Shown here: positions 59,028-64,000 of the stretch, piece by piece
How the letters are laid out: each line of letters begins with the position of its first letter
Numbering within the stretch: the first letter of the stretch is position 1
Made by a program: the position numbers and the translations under genes
The notes under the pieces: model-generated
What the model saw: only the letters and a program-made list of their open reading frames with translations
The model's database searches: none
What the model was told of the DNA's origin: nothing
From: Candidatus Azobacteroides pseudotrichonymphae
Lineage (GTDB): Bacteria; Bacteroidota; Bacteroidia; Bacteroidales; Azobacteroidaceae
Direction: 5' to 3'
Assembly: GCA_002091395.1 (NCBI GenBank)
Contig: AP017913.1
Coordinates: 710,999 to 774,998, forward strand
DNA length: 64,000 nucleotides

Positions 59028-60506
59028 TTACTTTTTATGAAAGCTGTAATTAGGGGCATCTTGTGTAACGATTACATTATGTGGATGACTTTCTGATACC
59101 CCAGCGCTTGTAATTCTTACAAATTTAGCATCATATAATTGCTTTATATTTTGTGTTCCACAATAACCCATTCCAGCTCTCACCCCTCCGATTATCTGAT
59201 AAATTACTTCATAAAGAGAGCCCTTAAAAGGCACTCGTGCAGTTATTCCCTCAGGTACAAATTTCTTTACATCGTCCTCTGAATCTTGAAAATATCGATC
59301 CTTAGACCCTTTTTGCATAGACTCCAATGACCCCATACCTCTATAAGACTTAAATTTACGACCATTATACAGTATTGTTTCTCCAGGTGATTCTTCAACT
59401 CCGGCCAACAATGAACCAACCATAACTGAAGAAGCTCCTGCAGCTAAAGCTTTTACTATGTCTCCAGAATAACGTAATCCTCCATCTGCTATAATAGGTA
59501 TATTCATTCCTTTTAATGCTTTCGCAACATTATAAATAGCTGATAACTGAGGTACACCTACTCCTGCTATAACTCTAGTAGTACAAATAGACCCAGGACC
59601 AATACCAACTTTTATAGCATCAATTCCTATTTTCGATAAAAATTCTGCTGCTTCTGCTGTGGCAATATTCCCAACAATAATATCTATTGCATTATTTTTT
59701 CTTTTTATTTCTTTTATAATAGTAACTACTCCTTTTGAATGGCCATGTGCTGTATCAACTACAATAGCATCAACTTCAGCATCAATTAATGCTTCAACAC
59801 GTTCATAAGTGTCATGTGATACACCAACTCCAGCAGCAACACGCAATCGGCCTTTTGAATCCTTGCAAGCAAAAGGTTTATCTTTAGCCTTAGTAATATC
59901 TTTATAAGTAATTAATCCAATTAACTTATTATTATAGTCTACAACTGGCAATTTTTCTATTTTATGAAATTGCAAAATGTCAACAGCAGTTTCCAAATTT
60001 ATAGACTGATTTGTAGTTATCAAATTCTCAGAAGTCATTATCTCACTTATTAATTGAGTGGAGTCTTGTCGAAAACACAAATCTCGATTTGTTACAATTC
60101 CAACTAAATGATTGTCATTATCAACTACTGGAATACCACCAATTTTATACTCAACCATTAAATTTAAAGCATCTCCAACTGTCTTATTTTTTTTTATACT
60201 AATTGGATTAGAAATCATAGCATTTTCTGCTCTTTTCACAAAACGCACTTGTCTTGCCTGTTCTTTAACAGACATATTTTTATGAATTACACCTATGCCT
60301 CCTTCACGTGCAATTGCAATAGCCAATTTGGCTTCAGTAACTGTATCCATGGCAGCTGAAACTATTGGAATATTTAAAGAAATGTTTTTTGAAAATTTTG
60401 TACAAAGATTTACCTGAGAAGGTAAAATTTCAGAATAAGAAGGAATTAATAAAACATCATCAAAAGTTAATCCATCCATAATAATTCTATCAGTATGAAA
60501 TGTCAT
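59028..60506 (-). CDS. guaB: IMP dehydrogenase
   Basis: GuaB oxidises IMP to XMP, the first step to GMP. The (beta/alpha)8 barrel is interrupted by two CBS domains (about residues 95-210). The catalytic Cys is near residue 309 in [15 protein letters not shown], with the flap and active-site segment MGSLESM further on. The frame is open 21 codons further upstream, but the ATG at 60506 gives [20 protein letters not shown], the family start, and 492 residues. Confidence 0.97.
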   Translation of the reverse strand: MTFHTDRIIMDGLTFDDVLLIPSYSEILPSQVNLCTKFSKNISLNIPIVSAAMDTVTEAKLAIAIAREGGIGVIHKNMSVKEQARQVRFVKRAENAMISNPISIKKNKTVGDALNLMVEYKIGGIPVVDNDNHLVGIVTNRDLCFRQDSTQLISEIMTSENLITTNQSINLETAVDILQFHKIEKLPVVDYNNKLIGLITYKDITKAKDKPFACKDSKGRLRVAAGVGVSHDTYERVEALIDAEVDAIVVDTAHGHSKGVVTIIKEIKRKNNAIDIIVGNIATAEAAEFLSKIGIDAIKVGIGPGSICTTRVIAGVGVPQLSAIYNVAKALKGMNIPIIADGGLRYSGDIVKALAAGASSVMVGSLLAGVEESPGETILYNGRKFKSYRGMGSLESMQKGSKDRYFQDSEDDVKKFVPEGITARVPFKGSLYEVIYQIIGGVRAGMGYCGTQNIKQLYDAKFVRITSAGVSESHPHNVIVTQDAPNYSFHKK

Positions 60507-60611
60507 ATATTTTTTAAATATTTTTGATTTTGTAGACAAAATTATGCATATTTCTGTTGTTATAAGCAAATAATAAAATAACTTTTTTCTATAAAAATAA
60601 AGTTCAATATA

Positions 60612-61295
60612 ATGGCTCGTTTACTAGTATTAGAAACTTCTACACAAACCTGTTCGTTATCTCTATCAATAAACGGGAAGGTAGTAATTGAAAAAACTTG
60701 CACAAAAGAAAATTCCCATGCTTCTTTATTGGGCGTTTTTATTTTAGAAGCCATAAAATATGCAAATAAAAATAGTATTAAAATAGATGCAGTTGCAGTC
60801 AGTGCTGGTCCAGGTTCCTATACAGGACTAAGAATTGGGGTTTCAGAAGCAAAAGGGTTATGTTACGGATTCAATATTCCATTGATAGCCATCCCAACTT
60901 TAAAAAGCATTACACTCCAAGCAATCCACAATATGTTACCTTCTAAACTAACCAATCCAATTTATTGCCCTATGATTGACGCAAAAAGAATGGGAGTTTT
61001 TACTGCACTCTACGATGGAACCCTTAATGAAATTTGTTCTCCAAAATCTAAAACTATCAATAGTAATAGCTATAAAAAATACCTAAAAAAATATACTGTT
61101 GTATTTTTTGGAAGTGGAGCAGATAAATACAGAGATCTTATCCAAGATTCTAATGCCATTTTTATCAAAAATATTTATCCAACAACAAAATCTATAATAC
61201 CAATAGCAGAAATTTATTTTAAAGAAAAAAAATTTGCAGATATAATTTATTTTGAGCCATTTTATATGAAAGAATTTCAACCAACAAGTTCATAA
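60612..61295 (+). CDS. tsaB: tRNA threonylcarbamoyladenosine protein TsaB
   Basis: TsaB partners TsaD in making t6A at position 37 of ANN-decoding tRNAs. The ASKHA-fold N-terminus is typical: LLVLETSTQTCSLSL, then VSAGPGSYTGLRIGVSEAKG. 227 residues is normal. It is divergent from guaB (about 105 bp between the starts) and convergent with aspS (29 bp between the stops). Confidence 0.92.
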   Translation: MARLLVLETSTQTCSLSLSINGKVVIEKTCTKENSHASLLGVFILEAIKYANKNSIKIDAVAVSAGPGSYTGLRIGVSEAKGLCYGFNIPLIAIPTLKSITLQAIHNMLPSKLTNPIYCPMIDAKRMGVFTALYDGTLNEICSPKSKTINSNSYKKYLKKYTVVFFGSGADKYRDLIQDSNAIFIKNIYPTTKSIIPIAEIYFKEKKFADIIYFEPFYMKEFQPTSS

Positions 61296-61324
61296 ATCGT
61301 AATTAATTTGATACTTAAATTTAA

Positions 61325-63031
61325 CTAGTTAACAATAGATGGGGCACCTATCATTACATCTCGCCCAGAATTATTCTTAGGGAAAGCAATACAATCTCTA
61401 ATAGAATTTGACTCAGAAAAAACAGCAACAAGACGATCAAGTCCAAACGCAATACCACCATGTGGTGGAGCACCATATTTAAATGCATTAATTAAAAATC
61501 CAAATTCAGATTGAATATTCTTCTTTGAAAATCCTAATATAGTTAATATTTTCTCTTGTAATTCACAATCATGAATACGTATAGAACCACCACCAATTTC
61601 AATTCCATTAATCACCAAATCATAAGCATTTGCTCGAACAATTTTCGGATTTGTTTGCAATAATTGAATATCTTCATTTTTTGGACTTGTAAATGGATGA
61701 TGATTAGGAAAATAACAGTTCAATTCATTGTCATACTCTAATAATGGAAAATCAACTACCCAAAGACATTTGAAATGATTTTTGTTTCTCATCCCCAATT
61801 TTGTCCCAATTTGTAAACGAAGTGTGCCTAATTGCAGTTGCGTTTTTTTTGTTTCGCCAAATAAAATAAGAACTAGGTCACCACGTTTAGCTCCAATTCT
61901 ATCTACCCACTTTAGTAAATCTTTCGAAGAATAAAATTTATCTACTGATGATTTCAAAGAACCATCCAAATTGTAACGAACATAAATCAATTTTTTATTT
62001 TCAATTTGTGAACAATTAATAATAGTGGCTATTTCATCAATTTGTTTATTGGTATAAAAAGAGCAACCATCAGCACAAATAGCTCCAACATACTCAGATT
62101 TATCAAATGGAATAAATCCTTTACCAGTAGTTAAATCTTTTATTTCAATGAGTTTCATTTCAAAACGAATATCTGGACTATCTGATCCATACAAACGAAT
62201 TGCTTCACAATAAGAAAGACGTTGAAAATCATTGACAATTAACCCTTTAATTGTTTTAAATAAGTACTTAATTAAATCTTCAAAGATATTCAGTATATCA
62301 TCTTGATTTACGAATGACATTTCACAATCTATTTGTGTGAATTCTGGTTGCCGATCTGTACGTAAATCTTCATCCCGAAAACATTTAGCAATTTGATAAT
62401 AACGATCAAACCCAGCTATCATTAATAATTGTTTGAATAATTGTGGTGACTGAGGCAAAGCATAAAATTCTCTTTTATTAAATCTGGATGGAACTAAAAA
62501 ATCTCGTGCTCCTTCAGGAGTAGATTTAATTAAAATTGGTGTTTCAACTTCTATAAATTCATGCTTATTCAAGTAACAACGTGTTTCAAAAGCTATTTTA
62601 TGACGCAATTCCAAATTAGATCGAATCGACGTGCGACGCAAATCCAAATATCGGTATTTCATTCGTAAATCATTTCCACCATCAGTATTCTCTTCAATAG
62701 TAAATGGAGGCAAAATTGAAGGATTCAATACATTAAATTCTGAAACAATTATTTCAATATCTCCTGTAAGAATATCAAAATTTTTATTAGAACGTTTAGC
62801 AACTTTTCCCTCCGTTTGAATAACCCACTCCCTACCTAACTCAGATGCTCGATTATATAACTTTGAATCTTTATTTTGACTAAAAACTAATTGAATAATT
62901 CCATACCTGTCCCTTAAATCAACAAAAACCATCTTTCCAAGTTTACGTATACTTTGCACCCAACCACATAAAACAACTTTTTGATTTATGTTTGAAAGAC
63001 GAAGTTCCCCACAAGTATTTGTTCTATACAT
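61325..63031 (-). CDS. aspS: Aspartyl-tRNA synthetase
   Basis: A class II synthetase charging tRNA-Asp. The N-terminal OB-fold anticodon-binding domain (residues 1-105) has [14 protein letters not shown] and [15 protein letters not shown]. Motif 2 is [19 protein letters not shown], and motif 3 contains [13 protein letters not shown]. The bacterial insertion domain (about residues 290-400) is present. 568 residues is slightly shorter than the usual 580-600. Confidence 0.96.
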   Translation of the reverse strand: MYRTNTCGELRLSNINQKVVLCGWVQSIRKLGKMVFVDLRDRYGIIQLVFSQNKDSKLYNRASELGREWVIQTEGKVAKRSNKNFDILTGDIEIIVSEFNVLNPSILPPFTIEENTDGGNDLRMKYRYLDLRRTSIRSNLELRHKIAFETRCYLNKHEFIEVETPILIKSTPEGARDFLVPSRFNKREFYALPQSPQLFKQLLMIAGFDRYYQIAKCFRDEDLRTDRQPEFTQIDCEMSFVNQDDILNIFEDLIKYLFKTIKGLIVNDFQRLSYCEAIRLYGSDSPDIRFEMKLIEIKDLTTGKGFIPFDKSEYVGAICADGCSFYTNKQIDEIATIINCSQIENKKLIYVRYNLDGSLKSSVDKFYSSKDLLKWVDRIGAKRGDLVLILFGETKKTQLQLGTLRLQIGTKLGMRNKNHFKCLWVVDFPLLEYDNELNCYFPNHHPFTSPKNEDIQLLQTNPKIVRANAYDLVINGIEIGGGSIRIHDCELQEKILTILGFSKKNIQSEFGFLINAFKYGAPPHGGIAFGLDRLVAVFSESNSIRDCIAFPKNNSGRDVMIGAPSIVN

Positions 63032-63183
63032 TTTTTAATAAATCACTTTGTTATGTAACAAAAATTTACAAAAATTTATTAAGCTGAATATCAAAAACAT
63101 TAATTAATATAAAAAGAAGCATAAAAATACATGACAATATAAAATTAAAATTTACATTTAGACCATATTTAATTACTTCAAAA

Positions 63184-63212
63184 TTGACATCGTCAATTAC
63201 TACAAATATACT
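63184..63212 (+). promoter_or_regulatory. Sigma70-like promoter match with no gene downstream
   Basis: TTGACA (63184-63189), exactly 17 bp, TATACT (63207-63212). It is a near-perfect match to the general bacterial consensus, although Bacteroidetes promoters usually differ. The hairpin at 63324-63350 lies about 110 nt downstream. Confidence 0.3.
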
Positions 63213-63323
63213 TAAAAATACCTGAGAGACACTAAAAATTAAAATTCAACAATTTGTATCTAACTTTAGGGAATAGTTTAATCAATTAAAAATAATCCAA
63301 CAACATAAAAACATATTCTGATA

Positions 63324-63350
63324 AAAATTTTTTTTTCAAAAAAAAATTTT
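63324..63350. repeat. 13-bp A/T stem-loop
   Basis: AAAA plus a T9 run pair with an A9 run plus TTTT around a single C. Purely A/T; it could end a short transcript from the promoter match at 63184. Confidence 0.4.
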
Positions 63351-64000
63351 ATTAATATTTGAGAGTATAACTTAAATAACTACATAAAAATTACAATCAA
63401 AATTTGTATAATATTTTTGTAAGACATTAACTAATCAAACCAACTTGTTAATATGTTACAAAATCAGTTACAAGCTTAATTCGATATTATTCGTTATTTC
63501 AGGCGTTAATTTTTGTTGCCATATACCTCATCTAATTATTCATTCTATATAAAAATTAACACTAGAAACTACATTCTATTAGTAATTTTTTTCATAATAA
63601 AAGAAAACTAACTTTTTTTAAGTTGCTATCATTAACAAATAAAATTTTTACTTAAAAATACATAATCAATGTATTTGTACAAACATTAAGCAAAATAGAA
63701 AAACAAAAAAAAGAGTTTGATAATAAGGCAAGAGAGAAAATTAATTTGAATTCGCTTGTATATCAACCTTTTACATAAACACCTGAAAAATAACAAAATA
63801 CCATAATCTAAGTTGTTATTTTTTTTAAATTTTCTGATATTCAATTAAAATTGACATATAGTTTTACAATCGACAGTTTATTAATTGTTATTGTTCATTC
63901 AAGATGTTTTTAATTTATTTTTCCAATTGTGTAAAAAAAATCATTTAATAAAAATATACAATAAAGTATTGTAATAATTTATCTTAAAATAATTTTAGTA

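Larger units (their letters stand above)
63032..64000. other. Right-end AT-rich spacer, no gene
   Basis: 969 bp to the window edge without a coding frame. It contains an E. coli-like promoter match (63184-63212) and an A/T hairpin (63324-63350) on the plus strand. Confidence 0.45.

Noticed and set aside
1..64000. CRISPR arrays, toxin-antitoxin pairs, restriction systems, insertion sequences
   Set aside because: I looked for regular spaced repeats, paired small genes, methylase motifs and terminal repeats and saw none.

Overview
The window looks like chromosome from an AT-rich, gene-poor member of the Bacteroidales with a reduced genome, most plausibly a host-restricted symbiont. Several proteins (SerC, GuaB, NadB, the dCMP deaminase, the DUF2795 protein, the 2-oxoacid:ferredoxin oxidoreductase) match what I remember of Bacteroides/Parabacteroides proteins very closely. 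Bacteroidetes-specific families are also present (DUF5683, Porin_10-type porin, bifunctional nuclease with a UVR tail). Against that background, spacers of 0.4-1.7 kb are extremely A+T rich, no mobile element is recognisable, conserved operon partners are missing, and several genes carry A or T runs of 10-12. Species cannot be named from this window; the termite-gut flagellate symbiont Azobacteroides is one comparison that comes to mind (inference). Sequence composition was judged by eye.

Layout. 0.4-6 kb: nadB (de novo NAD), an FMN-dependent nitronate monooxygenase-like protein and the membrane pyrophosphatase hppA. 6-11 kb: mutS between two long spacers. 11-22 kb: one minus-strand respiratory operon, nuoA-B-CD-H-I-J-K-L-M-N, without nuoE, F or G, followed by an unlisted 39-codon membrane ORF. 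22.5-33 kb: a SpoU-type methyltransferase, xerC, a DUF721 gene, a bifunctional (p)ppGpp synthetase/hydrolase, DUF5683, an S41 protease, dCMP deaminase, rpsU, an M16 peptidase and an orphan siderophore-type ABC ATPase. 33.7-47 kb: tkt-rpiB, a purA-yugP-nuclease operon, yicC-gmk-nadD, rsmD, serC, pgk and rmlB. 47-54 kb: a tRNA with anticodon CAT, a dicluster ferredoxin, korABC and a porin. 54-63 kb: an EEP-family hydrolase, a rhomboid protease, acpP, an M20 peptidase broken at an A10 tract, a cobalamin adenosyltransferase, DUF2795, guaB, tsaB and aspS.

How it fits together. Ferredoxin reduced by the 2-oxoacid oxidoreductase is a natural electron source for a complex I that lacks its NADH-oxidising module. 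With the proton-pumping pyrophosphatase, this gives two ways to energise the membrane. Central carbon (tkt, rpiB, pgk, serC), nucleotides (purA, guaB, gmk, dCMP deaminase), NAD (nadB, nadD) and information processing (mutS, rsmD, tsaB, aspS, rpsU) are otherwise intact.

I found no defence system, prophage, CRISPR array, secondary-metabolite cluster or clearly novel multi-gene system. The most interesting items are the M20 gene whose frame would be restored by one extra A in the transcript, the N-module-less Nuo with its small downstream ORF, and the discrete perfect stem-loops in otherwise featureless spacers, above all a 33-bp one at 6388-6458.
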